From: Rubellimicrobium sp. CFH 75288
GTDB lineage: Bacteria > Pseudomonadota > Alphaproteobacteria > Rhodobacterales > Rhodobacteraceae
Assembly (NCBI RefSeq): GCF_009904055.1
Contig: NZ_WYDP01000005.1
Span: 310,001-374,000, forward strand
Reading direction: 5' to 3'
Length of the DNA stretch: 64,000 nt
Of this stretch, positions 25,799 through 36,876 are shown piece after piece (position 1 is the first letter of the stretch; each line of letters begins with the position of its first letter). A program made the translations under genes and the position numbers. Under the pieces are notes generated by a model. That model ran no database searches. It worked only from the letters and a program-made list of their open reading frames with translations, and was not told the origin of the DNA.

Positions 25799-26968
25799 AT
25801 GGACCGGATGCCCCGCTGGGCGGACGTGCTGCTCGTCCCCGCCCTGTCGCTGCTGCTCGCCGGCGCCATCTCGGCCCTGGTCATCCTCGCCATCGGCGAG
25901 AACCCGTGGCAGGCACTGACCATCATGGTCACGGGCGCGCTCGGCTCCACCTATGGCTGGGGCTACACGCTCTACTACGCGACCAACTTCATCTTCACGG
26001 GCCTCGCCGTCGCGCTTGCCATCCATGCGCGGCTCTTCAACATCGGGGCCGAGGGGCAGGCCGCGATCGGGGGCCTGGGCGTCGCGCTCGCCATGCTGCA
26101 CCTGCCCTGGCCGCACTGGTCGCTGGCGCTTCTGGGCGCGATGGTGGCCTCGGCGCTGTTCGGGGCGGCCTGGGCGCTGATCCCGGCGATCCTCCAGGCC
26201 AAACGCGGCAGCCACATCGTCATCACGACGATCATGTTCAACTTCATCGCCGCGGCGCTGCTCAACTACCTCCTCGTCGGCCCCCTCAAGCCCCCCGGCA
26301 CCATGGAGACGGCGACCGCCCGCTTCCCGCCCGAGACGCACCTGCCCGACTTCCGCCAGATGTTCTCCTGGGGCGACACGGTCCTGTTCCGCGGCACGCC
26401 CGCCAACATCACCTTCTTCGTGGCGCTCCTGGCCTGCGTCGCGGTCTGGTTCCTCGTCTGGCGCACCCGGCTCGGCTACGAGATCCGCGCCTTCGGCCTC
26501 TCCGAGCCCGCCGCGCGCTATGCGGGCATCGGCGCGACGCGCATCATCACCGTGACCATGCTGCTCTCGGGCGCGCTCGCGGGCCTCATGGCGATCAACA
26601 ACACGCTGGGCGAAGCCGAGCGCCTCATCCTCAACGCGGTCGAGGGGGCGGGCTTCATCGGCATCGCCGTCGCGCTGATGGGCCGCGCGCATCCCCTGGG
26701 CGTGTTCCTCGCCGCCATCCTGTTCGGCGCGCTCTACCAGGGCGGCGCCGAGCTCGCGCTCTGGACCTCCATCCCGCGCGAGATGGTCGTCGTCATCCAG
26801 GCGCTCGTGATCCTGTTCACCGGCGCGCTCGACAACATGGTGCGCATGCCGGTCGAGCGGCTCTTCGCCCGCCGGCGGGCGCGCGCGGCGCTCTCGCCGC
26901 CGGGGCCGACGCTGCATCCGCCGGGGCGCGCTGCCGCCCCGTCCGACCCCGGCAAGCCCGCGGAGTGA
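25799..26968 (+). CDS. Nucleoside ABC transporter permease (first subunit)
   Basis: A 389-residue inner-membrane permease of the BPD_transp_2 family with about eight to ten helices. It contains ALAIHARLFNIGAEGQAAIGG (about 76-96), the hallmark of the sugar/nucleoside branch, and AVEGAGFIGIAVALMGRAHPLG further on. The C-terminal 40 residues are Arg/Pro/Ala-rich and cytoplasmic. It would form the channel with the second permease encoded next. Confidence 0.93.
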   Translation: MDRMPRWADVLLVPALSLLLAGAISALVILAIGENPWQALTIMVTGALGSTYGWGYTLYYATNFIFTGLAVALAIHARLFNIGAEGQAAIGGLGVALAMLHLPWPHWSLALLGAMVASALFGAAWALIPAILQAKRGSHIVITTIMFNFIAAALLNYLLVGPLKPPGTMETATARFPPETHLPDFRQMFSWGDTVLFRGTPANITFFVALLACVAVWFLVWRTRLGYEIRAFGLSEPAARYAGIGATRIITVTMLLSGALAGLMAINNTLGEAERLILNAVEGAGFIGIAVALMGRAHPLGVFLAAILFGALYQGGAELALWTSIPREMVVVIQALVILFTGALDNMVRMPVERLFARRRARAALSPPGPTLHPPGRAAAPSDPGKPAE

Positions 26969-26975
26969 GGCGCGC

Positions 26976-27947
26976 ATGGACCTGACGGCCTTCTTCCAGC
27001 TTCTCGACGCGACGCTGCGGCTGGCGACGCCGCTCCTGCTCGCCTGCCTCGCCGGCCTGTTCAGCGAGCGCGCGGGCATCTTCGACATCGGGCTCGAGGG
27101 CAAGATGCTGGTCGCGGCCTTTCTGGCGGCGGCGGTCGCGGCCGTGACGGGCAATGTCTGGCTGGGCCTCCTGATGGGAATCGGGGGCTCGCTCGTGCTG
27201 TCGGGGCTCCACGGCCTCGCCTCCATCACCTTCCGCGGCAACCAGCTCATCTCGGGCGTGGCGATCAACTTCCTCGCCGCCGGGATCACCGTGGTCGCGG
27301 CGCAGGCCTGGTTCGCCCAGGGCGGCCGCACGCCCCAGCTCGGGGCGGGCAGCCGCTTTGCGGAGATCCAGCTCCCCGGCTTTGCCGCGCTGCGCGACAT
27401 CCCCCTTCTCGGCCCGCTGCTCGCGGACGTGGTCTCGGGGCACACGATCCTCGTCTATGTCGCCCTTCTCGCGGTGCCCGTCTCCTGGTGGGTGCTGTTC
27501 CGCACCCGCTTCGGCCTGCGCCTGCGCGCCGTGGGCGAGAACCCGGCCGCCGTGGACACGGCCGGCGTCTCGGTCATCCGCCTGCGCTTTGCCGCCGTGG
27601 CCATCGCGGGCCTGCTCTGCGGGCTGGCCGGGGCGCATCTCTCCACCGCCGAACCCGCAGCGGGCTTCATCCGCGACATGACCGCGGGCCGCGGCTTCAT
27701 CGCGCTCGCCGCGCTCATCTTTGCCAAGTGGCGCCCTTGGGGCGCGCTCGGCGCCTGCCTGCTCTTCGGCTTCCTCCAGGCGCTGTCGCTGCGCCCCGCC
27801 ACCATCGAGGCCGTGATCGGCCTGCGCGTCCAGACCCAGTTCCTCGACGCGCTGCCCTACATCCTCACGGTCGTGATCCTCGCGGGCTTCGTGGGCCGCG
27901 CCATCCCGCCCCGCGCCGGGGGCGAGCCCTACGTCAAGGAGCGCTGA
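26976..27947 (+). CDS. Nucleoside ABC transporter permease (second subunit)
   Basis: A 323-residue BPD_transp_2 permease, partner of the previous subunit. It has the equivalent signature FSERAGIFDIGLEGKMLVAAF (about 28-48), LRAVGENPAAVDTAGVSV in the cytoplasmic coupling region and DMTAGRGFIALAALIFAKW. The ATG lies seven bases after the preceding stop. Its own stop overlaps the ATG of the phosphorylase gene (TGATG), coupling import with phosphorolysis. Confidence 0.93.
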   Translation: MDLTAFFQLLDATLRLATPLLLACLAGLFSERAGIFDIGLEGKMLVAAFLAAAVAAVTGNVWLGLLMGIGGSLVLSGLHGLASITFRGNQLISGVAINFLAAGITVVAAQAWFAQGGRTPQLGAGSRFAEIQLPGFAALRDIPLLGPLLADVVSGHTILVYVALLAVPVSWWVLFRTRFGLRLRAVGENPAAVDTAGVSVIRLRFAAVAIAGLLCGLAGAHLSTAEPAAGFIRDMTAGRGFIALAALIFAKWRPWGALGACLLFGFLQALSLRPATIEAVIGLRVQTQFLDALPYILTVVILAGFVGRAIPPRAGGEPYVKER

Positions 27948-28765
27948 TGCCTGCCCTCCCCTCGCCCGCCGCCCGGGACCTCGCCGCCCTCGTCCGCGAG
28001 CGCGCGGGAGCCGATCCCGTCCGCCTAGGCCTCGTCCTCGGCTCGGGCCTCGGCCACATCGCCGAGCAGGTCGAGGGGCCGGCCATCCCTTACACGGAGC
28101 TGCCCGGCTTTCCCCATGCGGGCGTCTCGGGTCACAACCCCCGCCTCCATGTGGGCCTGTGGGAGGGCGCGCGCATCGCCGTCCTCGGGGGGCGGTCGCA
28201 TTTCTACGAATCGGGCAACCCCGCCGCCATGCGCCTCCCGCTCGAGCTTCTGGCCGCGCTGGGCGCCCGCGCGGTGCTGCTGACCAACGCCGCGGGCAGC
28301 CTGCGCCCCGACATGCCCACGGGCTCGGTCATGCTGCTGTCGGACCACATCAACCTCGCTGGCACCAACCCCCTGATCGGAGAGGCGACCGACGACCGCT
28401 TCGTGCCGCTCACCGACGCCCACGACCCCGGCCTGCGCGCCCGCCTGCGCGATGCCGCCGCGGCCGAGGGGGTCCATCTCCACGAGGGCGTCTATGCCTG
28501 GTGGTCCGGCCCCTCCTTCGAGACCCCGGCCGAGATCCGCATGATCCGCACGCTGGGCGCGGATGCCGTCGGCATGTCCACGGTGCCCGAGGTGATCCTC
28601 GCCCGCTTCCTCGGCCTGCGCGTGGCCGCTCTCTCGGCCGTCACCAACATGGCCGCGGGGCTGTCCTCCGAGGCGATCAGCCACGAGCACACCAAGGCCA
28701 CCGCCCCGCTGGCGGCCGCCAAGATCGAGCGGGTCCTGCGCCGCGCGCTCCGCGACGGGCTCTGA
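27947..28765 (+). CDS. punA: Purine-nucleoside phosphorylase (trimeric type)
   Basis: A 272-residue PNP/MTAP family enzyme that cleaves purine nucleosides with phosphate to base plus (deoxy)ribose-1-phosphate. The phosphate-site GSGLG (about 32-36), the GRSHFYES segment, LLTNAAGSLRPDMPTGSVMLLSDHI (broken between N-A-A-G and D-H-I motifs) and AVGMSTVPEVILA are present. SAVTNMAAGL near the C-terminus carries the base-recognition Asn. It overlaps the last permease gene by one base, completing a nucleoside uptake and salvage operon. Confidence 0.94.
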   Translation: MPALPSPAARDLAALVRERAGADPVRLGLVLGSGLGHIAEQVEGPAIPYTELPGFPHAGVSGHNPRLHVGLWEGARIAVLGGRSHFYESGNPAAMRLPLELLAALGARAVLLTNAAGSLRPDMPTGSVMLLSDHINLAGTNPLIGEATDDRFVPLTDAHDPGLRARLRDAAAAEGVHLHEGVYAWWSGPSFETPAEIRMIRTLGADAVGMSTVPEVILARFLGLRVAALSAVTNMAAGLSSEAISHEHTKATAPLAAAKIERVLRRALRDGL

Positions 28766-28866
28766 GCCGCGCCCACGAAGTTTTTTCCCGCACCCCCCGC
28801 GCAGCCGGTTGGCAGCGGTCGCGCCGGGATGCTTCAAAGGGGCGCCACCCCCCCCGCAGGGCGTCC

Positions 28867-29775
28867 ATGCAGCTCTACCTCCCCATCGCCGAGGTCTCGG
28901 TCAACGCGATCCTGCTTCTGGGTCTCGGCGGGCTCGTCGGGCTGCTGTCGGGGATGTTCGGCGTGGGCGGCGGGTTCCTGATCACCCCGCTCCTGTTCCT
29001 TGTGGGAATCCCCCCCGCCGTGGCGGTGGCGACCTCGGCCAACCAGATCGTCGCCTCCTCCTTCTCGGCAGTGCTCGCGCATCTGCGCCGCCGCACGGTG
29101 GACATCCCCATGGGGCTCGTGCTGCTTGCCGGGGGGCTTGTCGGCTCGGCGCTGGGGATCGGGATCTTCAACGCCCTGCGCGCGCGCGGGCAGGTGGACC
29201 TGCTCGTGACGCTCTCCTACGTCGTGTTCCTCGGATCGGTCGGCAGCCTCATGCTGTGGGAGGCGCTCCGCACCACCCTGCGCGAGCGCGCGGGCGCCCC
29301 CCCCCAGAGGCGGCGGCACTTCTGGGTTCACGCCCTGCCGCTCAAGATGCGCTTCCGCGTCTCGGGCCTCTACATCTCGGTCATCCCGCCGGTCGTCGTG
29401 GGGGTCGCGGTCGGCATCCTGTCGGCGATCATGGGGGTGGGGGGCGGCTTCATCCTCGTGCCCGCGATGATCTACCTGCTCGGCATGCCCACCCGCGTCG
29501 TGGTCGGCACCTCCACCTTCCAGATCATCTTCGTCACCGCCTTTTCCACGCTCCTGCACGCGATCACCAACGGGACGGTGGACATCCTGCTCGCGCTGCT
29601 GCTGATCGTGGGCGGCGTGATCGGCGCCCAGGCCGGCGCGCGCCTCGGCACCCGCCTGCGGCCCGAGCGTCTGCGCCTGCTGCTCGCGCTGCTCGTCCTT
29701 GCCGTCTGCGCCCAGCTTGCGCTCTCGCTGCTGCTGCCGCCGGCCGATCCCTATTCGCTGGATACCGGCCGATGA
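28867..29775 (+). CDS. TSUP-family (TauE/SafE) membrane transporter
   Basis: A 302-residue protein with about eight helices in two repeats, each with the TSUP signature: GLLSGMFGVGGGFLITPLL (about 25-43) and GILSAIMGVGGGFILVPAM (about 184-202). TSUP members export sulfite, sulfoacetate or related organosulfonates. The stop overlaps the ATG of the next gene, a TIGR02186-like protein that regularly accompanies this transporter subtype in Rhodobacterales. The substrate is not evident. Confidence 0.9.
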   Translation: MQLYLPIAEVSVNAILLLGLGGLVGLLSGMFGVGGGFLITPLLFLVGIPPAVAVATSANQIVASSFSAVLAHLRRRTVDIPMGLVLLAGGLVGSALGIGIFNALRARGQVDLLVTLSYVVFLGSVGSLMLWEALRTTLRERAGAPPQRRRHFWVHALPLKMRFRVSGLYISVIPPVVVGVAVGILSAIMGVGGGFILVPAMIYLLGMPTRVVVGTSTFQIIFVTAFSTLLHAITNGTVDILLALLLIVGGVIGAQAGARLGTRLRPERLRLLLALLVLAVCAQLALSLLLPPADPYSLDTGR

Positions 29776-30530
29776 GACGGCTCGCCCTCGTCCTCCTCCT
29801 GCTCCTCTGCGCGCTGCCCGCGGCGGCCGAGCGCATCGTCCTCGGCCTGTCCGAGGATCAGGTCGCGCTGACGGCCACCTTCGACGGCCGCGACATCCTG
29901 ATCTTCGGGGCCGTCCGGCGCGAGGAGGGCCCGCCCCCCGAGGCTGCGCCCCTCAACGTCATCGTCACCGTCTCGGGACCCATGCGCCCGCTCACCGTGC
30001 GCCGGGCCGAGCGGCGCTTCGGCATCTGGATCAACGCCAGCGCCGTCCGCGTGGACCAGGCGCCCTCGTTCTACGCCGTCGCCACCACCCGCCCGCTGTC
30101 CGAGATCCTCAGCGACACGGAGGATCTGCGCCATTCCATCTCCATCCCCCGCGCGATCCGCGCCGTGGGCAACGAGGTGATCGACCGCGACTCCTACATC
30201 GAGGCGCTGATCCGCATCCGCACGGAGGAGGGTTCCTACCAGATGCTCGAGGGCGGCGTCACCTTCACCGAGCAGACGCTCTTCCGCACCCGCGTCACCC
30301 TGCCCGCCACGCTGACCGAGGGGCGCTATGCCACGCGCATCTTCCTCACCCGCGAGGGGGCGGTGGTGGACACCTTCGAGACCGCGATCTCCGTGCGCAA
30401 GGTCGGCATCGAGCGGTGGCTCTTCAACCTCTCGCGGCGCGAGCCGGTCCAGTATGGCGTGCTCGCGCTCCTGATCGCGCTCGCCGCGGGCTGGGCCGCC
30501 TCCGCCGCCTTCCAGGCCCTGCGCGGCTGA
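29772..30530 (+). CDS. TIGR02186-family membrane-anchored periplasmic protein
   Basis: A 252-residue protein with an N-terminal signal peptide (RRLALVLLLLLCALPAAA), an all-beta-looking periplasmic region (EDQVALTATFDGRDILIFGAV, then VIVTVSGPMRPLTVR) and a single C-terminal helix (about 228-247). It resembles the conserved hypothetical family TIGR02186, found next to TSUP transporters. It overlaps the transporter gene by four bases (ATGA), suggesting it is an accessory subunit. Its molecular role is unknown. Confidence 0.82.
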   Translation: MRRLALVLLLLLCALPAAAERIVLGLSEDQVALTATFDGRDILIFGAVRREEGPPPEAAPLNVIVTVSGPMRPLTVRRAERRFGIWINASAVRVDQAPSFYAVATTRPLSEILSDTEDLRHSISIPRAIRAVGNEVIDRDSYIEALIRIRTEEGSYQMLEGGVTFTEQTLFRTRVTLPATLTEGRYATRIFLTREGAVVDTFETAISVRKVGIERWLFNLSRREPVQYGVLALLIALAAGWAASAAFQALRG

Positions 30531-30572
30531 CGCCCTCTGGCCGCGCCCGGCCCCGCCCTGTAGGACGCCGCC

Positions 30573-32084
30573 ATGCCGCCGCCCCTGTCTCCCGACCAGC
30601 AGGCTGCCTGGGCCGCCGCCGCCGCTCTGCTCGCGCGTGCGGGGCTCGACCTCGACGCGCCCGCCGCCGAGGAGGCGGACCCCGACCGCGAGGGCGAGGT
30701 GCTGGCCATCACCGGCCGGGCGGGCTCGGGCAAGTCGCTCCTCCTCGCCGCCCTCTGCGAGGCCCTGCGCGCCGCGGGCGTCCAGCCCGTCCAGCCCGAC
30801 TGGGCCGGCCGCCGCGCACGCGGCCGCAGCGTCGCCGTCCTGGCCCCCACCAACAAGGCGGCCTCGGTCCTGCGCGCCCGCGGCGTGCCTGCGACCACGA
30901 TCCATCGCATCCTCTATACCCCCGTCTACGACCCCGCCTACGAGAAGGTCGCCGAATGGCTCGCCGGCGGCGGCACGCGCCCCTCCGCCGGCGCCCTCTC
31001 CGACGCCCAGCTCGACCGCGCCGCCGAGAGCTTCGCCGCCCACGGATCGGTGCCGGCCGCGCTGGCCGCCGCCGGGCTCAGGGGGTCTGACTTCATCACC
31101 GGCTGGACCCGGCGCGAGGAGCCGCTCGACATCGGCCTCGTGGACGAGGCGTCCATGCTCGACGCCCGCGCCCTCGACGACCTGCGCGCGATCTTTCCGA
31201 CCCTGATCCTGTTCGGCGACCCGGCCCAGCTTCCCCCGGTCCAGGGACGCGGCGGCATGGTCTTCGACGCGCTCCCCGCCCGGGCGCGCCGCCACCTCGA
31301 CCGCATCCACCGGCAGGAGGCGGGCAATCCCATCCTGGATCTCGCCGAGGCGCTGGCCGACGACCGGGTGGACTTCGCCGCCTTCGAGGCGCTGCTGCGC
31401 GAGGCGGCCGCGCGCGACCCCCGCATCGCCGTGGCCGAGCGGGCCGACGCGGACCTGATGGCGCGCTCGCCCATGCTCGTGTGGCGCAACGCCACCCGGA
31501 TCCGCCTGATCCACGCCTGGCGCGCGGCCTTCGAGGCGCCCGCCGACGCGCTCCTGCCCGGAGAGCCGCTCGTCTGCGACGGGATCGAGCTGCCGCTCCG
31601 GCATCGCCGCAAGCGCATCGATCTCGAGGCGCGCGGCCTCGTCAAGGGCGCGCAGGTCATCTATCTCGGCCCCGGCCGGCGCCCCGGCTTCTCGCGCCTC
31701 CACGTCGTCGGCGCCGAGGAGCCGCAGGTCTCCGCCGCCTCCATCATCCGCATCGAGGCCGAGGGCGAGGAGGCGCCCTTTCTTCCCTCCGCCGCCCAGA
31801 TGGGCGCGAGCTTCGTGCACGGCGCCGCCGTCACCGTCCACAAGGCCCAGGGCTCGCAATGGGACCGGGTGCAGGTCTTCGCCCCCGACCTCTATGCCGC
31901 CATGCGCTCGGGCCGCGTGGAGGATGGCCAGCCGCTCTGGAAGCGCCTCGCCTATGTGGCGATCACGCGCACCACGCAGGACCTCGTCTGGGTCGTGCGC
32001 CCCCGCCTCGCCCGACCCGAGCGCCCGCTCGGCACCGACGATCTCGCCCGCCCCGGCGCGCTCGCGCTCGAAGCCGAAGCCTGA
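30573..32084 (+). CDS. RecD-like ATP-dependent DNA helicase
   Basis: A 503-residue superfamily-1 helicase without RecBCD-type N-terminal domains. Walker A is GRAGSGKS (about 48-55). TNKAASVLR follows, then Walker B VDEASMLD (about 190-197), GDPAQLPPV and the UvrD_C_2 block VHKAQGSQW with YVAITRTTQDLVWV. The architecture matches stand-alone RecD2-like or Dda-like helicases. It is convergent with the NnrU-like gene; their stops are three bases apart. Its function in repair or recombination is inferred from the family. Confidence 0.86.
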   Translation: MPPPLSPDQQAAWAAAAALLARAGLDLDAPAAEEADPDREGEVLAITGRAGSGKSLLLAALCEALRAAGVQPVQPDWAGRRARGRSVAVLAPTNKAASVLRARGVPATTIHRILYTPVYDPAYEKVAEWLAGGGTRPSAGALSDAQLDRAAESFAAHGSVPAALAAAGLRGSDFITGWTRREEPLDIGLVDEASMLDARALDDLRAIFPTLILFGDPAQLPPVQGRGGMVFDALPARARRHLDRIHRQEAGNPILDLAEALADDRVDFAAFEALLREAAARDPRIAVAERADADLMARSPMLVWRNATRIRLIHAWRAAFEAPADALLPGEPLVCDGIELPLRHRRKRIDLEARGLVKGAQVIYLGPGRRPGFSRLHVVGAEEPQVSAASIIRIEAEGEEAPFLPSAAQMGASFVHGAAVTVHKAQGSQWDRVQVFAPDLYAAMRSGRVEDGQPLWKRLAYVAITRTTQDLVWVVRPRLARPERPLGTDDLARPGALALEAEA

Positions 32085-32087
32085 GCC

Positions 32088-32645
32088 TCAGACCGCTCCG
32101 AACGGCCACGGCCCCAGCCAGCCGTGGATCTGGCCCGCGATCAGATACACCGCGAGGGCCCCGACCGCCGCACCGATCTCCCGCCCTGCCGAGCCCGGCC
32201 CGGCCGGAGGGGTCCAGCGCGGTGCGCGCCACTCGATCAGCGCGATCGCCGCCACCGCCCAGAGCCCCAGCCCCCCGAACAGCACCAGCCCGCGTGCATC
32301 GCCGTTGACCAGAAGATGCGCCCCCGCCCACAGGATGACTGCCGTGAGCTGCGGATGCCGCCAGCGCCGCGCCACCCAGGTCTTCATCCCCGAAGCCGCG
32401 AACAGGTAGAAGGCGACCAGGACGAGCAGGTTGTTGATCCCCACCGTCGCGGGCGTCGGCCCCCAGAAGACCGCGCCGTCCGTCCACCCCCGATAGCCCA
32501 CCACCATCAGGACGATCGACAGGACCAGAAGGACGGACACCACCCCCTTGAACGGCTCTCCCAGCCGCGCGCGCGTCTCCGGCGCCAGCCGCTTGAACAG
32601 ATGCGCCCCCGACCAGAGGCCCAGTCCCAGGATCAGCCACGCCAT
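32088..32645 (-). CDS. NnrU-family membrane protein
   Basis: A 185-residue protein with about five hydrophobic helices, beginning MAWLILGLGLWSGAHLFKRLAP. The motifs HLFKR, NNLLVLVAFYLFAASGMKT and HPQLTAVILWAGAHLLVNGD are those of NnrU. NnrU is a relative of isoprenylcysteine methyltransferase-like and NnrS-linked proteins, associated with nitric-oxide metabolism in Rhodobacter. No nitrite or NO reductase gene adjoins it here, so a role in denitrification is unproven. Confidence 0.84.
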   Translation of the reverse strand: MAWLILGLGLWSGAHLFKRLAPETRARLGEPFKGVVSVLLVLSIVLMVVGYRGWTDGAVFWGPTPATVGINNLLVLVAFYLFAASGMKTWVARRWRHPQLTAVILWAGAHLLVNGDARGLVLFGGLGLWAVAAIALIEWRAPRWTPPAGPGSAGREIGAAVGALAVYLIAGQIHGWLGPWPFGAV

Positions 32646-32844
32646 GCCCGCCCCCCTGCCGCTCCCCGGCCGCGCTCGGCAGAATCGCGCGTCCGCCCGT
32701 CGGCTGCAACGATTCGCCCGCTCCGGTCGTTGGGTCGGCAGACCGGGCCCCCCGGCGGGCCGATGCGGCCCCGCTGCGCCGGTCCGGGCCCGGACCCCGC
32801 CATCCGTCCGCGCCTCCGGCCGCAGCCCCATCGAGGATCGACCC

Positions 32845-33156
32845 ATGCTGCGTCCGCCCGCCCTTGCCCTCCTCCTGCTGGCTCCCGTCCTGACGGTTGT
32901 GCCCCTGCCGGCGGCGGCCCTGTCCTGTGCCGATCACGCGACGATGGTGCGCCACCTCGCCCAGCATTGGGGCGAGAGCCGCCAGGCCATCGCGCTGGAT
33001 GCCGCCAACAGCGTCGTCGAGATGTTCGCCTCGCCGGAGACGGGCAGCTGGACCATCACCGTCACCGAGCCGGGTGGGCCCACCTGCATGGTCGCCTCCG
33101 GGCATTTCTGGGAACAGGTGAGCGAGCCCCTGCCCGTCTCCGATCAGGGTGCTTGA
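32845..33156 (+). CDS. Small exported protein of unknown function
   Basis: A 103-residue protein with a signal peptide (LALLLLAPVLTVVPLPAAA, cleavage near residue 25). The short mature domain has two Cys residues (SCADHATM and PTCMVASGHFWE) that could form a disulfide. The middle reads LAQHWGESRQAIALDAANSVVEMFAS followed by a WTITVTEPGG strand. The pattern is common for periplasmic proteins of Rhodobacterales, but no function is recognised. GAGGATC precedes the ATG. The 199-base gap upstream, between this gene and the divergent nnrU-like gene, shows no clear signal. Confidence 0.7.
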   Translation: MLRPPALALLLLAPVLTVVPLPAAALSCADHATMVRHLAQHWGESRQAIALDAANSVVEMFASPETGSWTITVTEPGGPTCMVASGHFWEQVSEPLPVSDQGA

Positions 33157-33256
33157 CAGATCGTCGGGACCGCCGATCGGGCGGAACCCGACGGCGGCGG
33201 CGCAGTTATCCCCAGGCGCCGGGCATCGCTCCGCCCGGCCAGACGGAGACCCGACC

Positions 33257-33643
33257 ATGGACCTGCCGGCCCTGCCGGCCGCGGCGTTCGCGCTCGCGGC
33301 CCTCGCCCTTCCCTATCCCGCGACCGACGCGCCGCCCGCCGAAGGGCCCGACGCGCTCGTGGGCGCCGTCCTCTACGCGACCGAGGACCCGGTGCCCCGC
33401 TGGGGCGAGCCCGTCCGGGCCGAGGATCTGCGCCTCGACCAGGTGGGCCGCATCAGCGCCGTGCATGTCGCGGCCGAGGGCGAGACCGAGCGGCTCGTGG
33501 TCTCCGTGGGCGGGCTCTGGGGTCTGGGCGCGCAGCAGGTGGAGGTCGGCGCCGAACGGCTGCGCGTGCTGCCCACCGATGGCGGCGGCAGCCGCCTCGT
33601 GCTCGACCTGTCGGCGCGGGGGGCCGAACCGCCCCCCGGCTGA
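33257..33643 (+). CDS. PRC-barrel-like exported or membrane-associated protein
   Basis: A 128-residue protein. The N-terminal hydrophobic stretch (ALPAAAFALAALALPYPATDA) looks like a signal peptide. The remainder resembles a PRC-barrel: LVGAVLYATEDPVP opens it, DLRLDQVGRISAVHV occupies the beta-hairpin, and VSVGGLWGLGAQQVEVG matches the VGGFLGIGEKxVAVP turn. PRC-barrels appear in RNA-processing, photosynthetic and stress proteins. The exported version here has no assigned role. It precedes mdh by 94 bases. Confidence 0.65.
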   Translation: MDLPALPAAAFALAALALPYPATDAPPAEGPDALVGAVLYATEDPVPRWGEPVRAEDLRLDQVGRISAVHVAAEGETERLVVSVGGLWGLGAQQVEVGAERLRVLPTDGGGSRLVLDLSARGAEPPPG

Positions 33644-33710
33644 GCCGGAGCGCCACCAGCGGGGCGGCGCCCTTGCACGAGGGGGTCGGCGGGGCTAGGC
33701 ACGGGCGTGA

Positions 33711-35602
<1,892 letters not shown>

Positions 35603-35681
35603 GCGCGCAACGATCGCGCTTGGCGGCGCGTCCGCGGCGGCGCAGGATCGCCGTGCCCCCACCCGCCGCCCGGAGCCAGCC

Positions 35682-36866
35682 ATGCGCGCGCCCCTCCTCC
35701 TCGCCCTGTCTCTCGGTCTGTCCGCCCCGTCCGCGCATGCGGCGGACGACGATCTCGCCCGGCTGATCGGCCGCGGCATCGGCCTGGCCGAGCAGGCCCT
35801 GGCCGCCCGGCCCGATCCTGGTCCGTCCGACCTCTTCGCGCTGGGCGGGCTGCGCGTCCTCGCGGCCGCCGAGCGCGCGCTCCAGCTGCGCTGGCAGGGC
35901 GGATCGGGCGCCGACGCGCTCGCCATGGCCGATCTGCCCTTTCTGCGCCTGCCGATCCCGCCCAACCCCGATCCCGGCCCGTTCGACCCGGCCCTGATCG
36001 AGACGGTGTTCGTCTCCGCCGCCGGGGAGCTGGCCCGCGCGCGCGAGGCGCTCGGGCGGATCGACGACGCGGACGCGGTCGCGGTCGAGATCGACCTTGG
36101 CGCGATCTGGCTCGACATCGACGACGACGGCGCCCGCGGCCCGGGCGAGGGGCTGCTCGACGTGGCCGGCGCGATGCTCGGCGGCGCGCCGGACGGCCTC
36201 CCGGTCCGCTTCGACACGGCGGATGCGGCCTGGCTGCTGGCCTACGCCCATCTGCTCGGCGCCGTCTGCGAGGCCGTGCTCGCGCTCGACCCCACGCCCC
36301 CCATCGCCCGGGTGGTCGAGACGCGGGCCGCCCTGACGGCGCTGGGCTCCTCCGGGGCCCTAGGGCTCGACGACCAGTTCGGCGACATGGCCGATCTTGT
36401 GGCGGCCGCGATCGGGGTGATCGAGGGGCGGCCCGATCCCGCGCGCAGCCGGGCGGCGCGCGACCATCTTCTGGCCGCCATCGCGCAGAACCGCCGGTTC
36501 TGGCGCCTCGTGGCGCGCGAGACGGACAACGACCGGGAATGGATTCCCAACAAGGCCCAGACCTCCGTGCTGCCCCTCCCCTTTCCGCCCGAGACGGGCC
36601 AGCTCTGGCTGGCCGTCCTCGACGATGCCGAGGCGGTCCTGCGGGGCGACCGGCTCGTGCCCTTCTGGCGCCTCGAGCCCGGTGCGGGGCTCGACCTTGC
36701 CCTTCTGCTCGAGAACCCGCCCGAGATCGACCTGGCCGGGCTGGTGCAGGGGGCGGTGCTCCTGCCCTACCTGCGCGAGGGAACGGTGGCCGACGGGCGC
36801 AACCTCGCGCTCTTTCATGCCCTCGTCCGGGGTGATTCGGTGCTCTACGCCCTCGTGCTGAACTGA
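35682..36866 (+). CDS. Exported protein of unknown function with a calcium-loop-like motif
   Basis: A 394-residue protein with a clear signal peptide (APLLLALSLGLSAPSAHAA, cleavage about residue 21). The mature part is acidic and mostly helical. LDIDDDGARGPGEGLLD (about residues 145-161) has the D-x-D-x-D-G spacing of EF-hand/dockerin-type calcium loops. No enzyme motif is recognised. The C-terminal half (WIPNKAQTSVLPLPFPPETG onwards) looks globular and complete. It sits between the GT8-like gene and sucC on the same strand. Confidence 0.7.
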   Translation: MRAPLLLALSLGLSAPSAHAADDDLARLIGRGIGLAEQALAARPDPGPSDLFALGGLRVLAAAERALQLRWQGGSGADALAMADLPFLRLPIPPNPDPGPFDPALIETVFVSAAGELARAREALGRIDDADAVAVEIDLGAIWLDIDDDGARGPGEGLLDVAGAMLGGAPDGLPVRFDTADAAWLLAYAHLLGAVCEAVLALDPTPPIARVVETRAALTALGSSGALGLDDQFGDMADLVAAAIGVIEGRPDPARSRAARDHLLAAIAQNRRFWRLVARETDNDREWIPNKAQTSVLPLPFPPETGQLWLAVLDDAEAVLRGDRLVPFWRLEPGAGLDLALLLENPPEIDLAGLVQGAVLLPYLREGTVADGRNLALFHALVRGDSVLYALVLN

Positions 36867-36876
36867 GCGCCTCCTT

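Noticed and set aside
28758-28786. T6 run after the purine nucleoside phosphorylase gene, suggestive of an intrinsic terminator
   Set aside because: The only preceding stem is GGC/GCC with a five-base loop, ending 12 bases before the T-run. This is too weak and too far to call.
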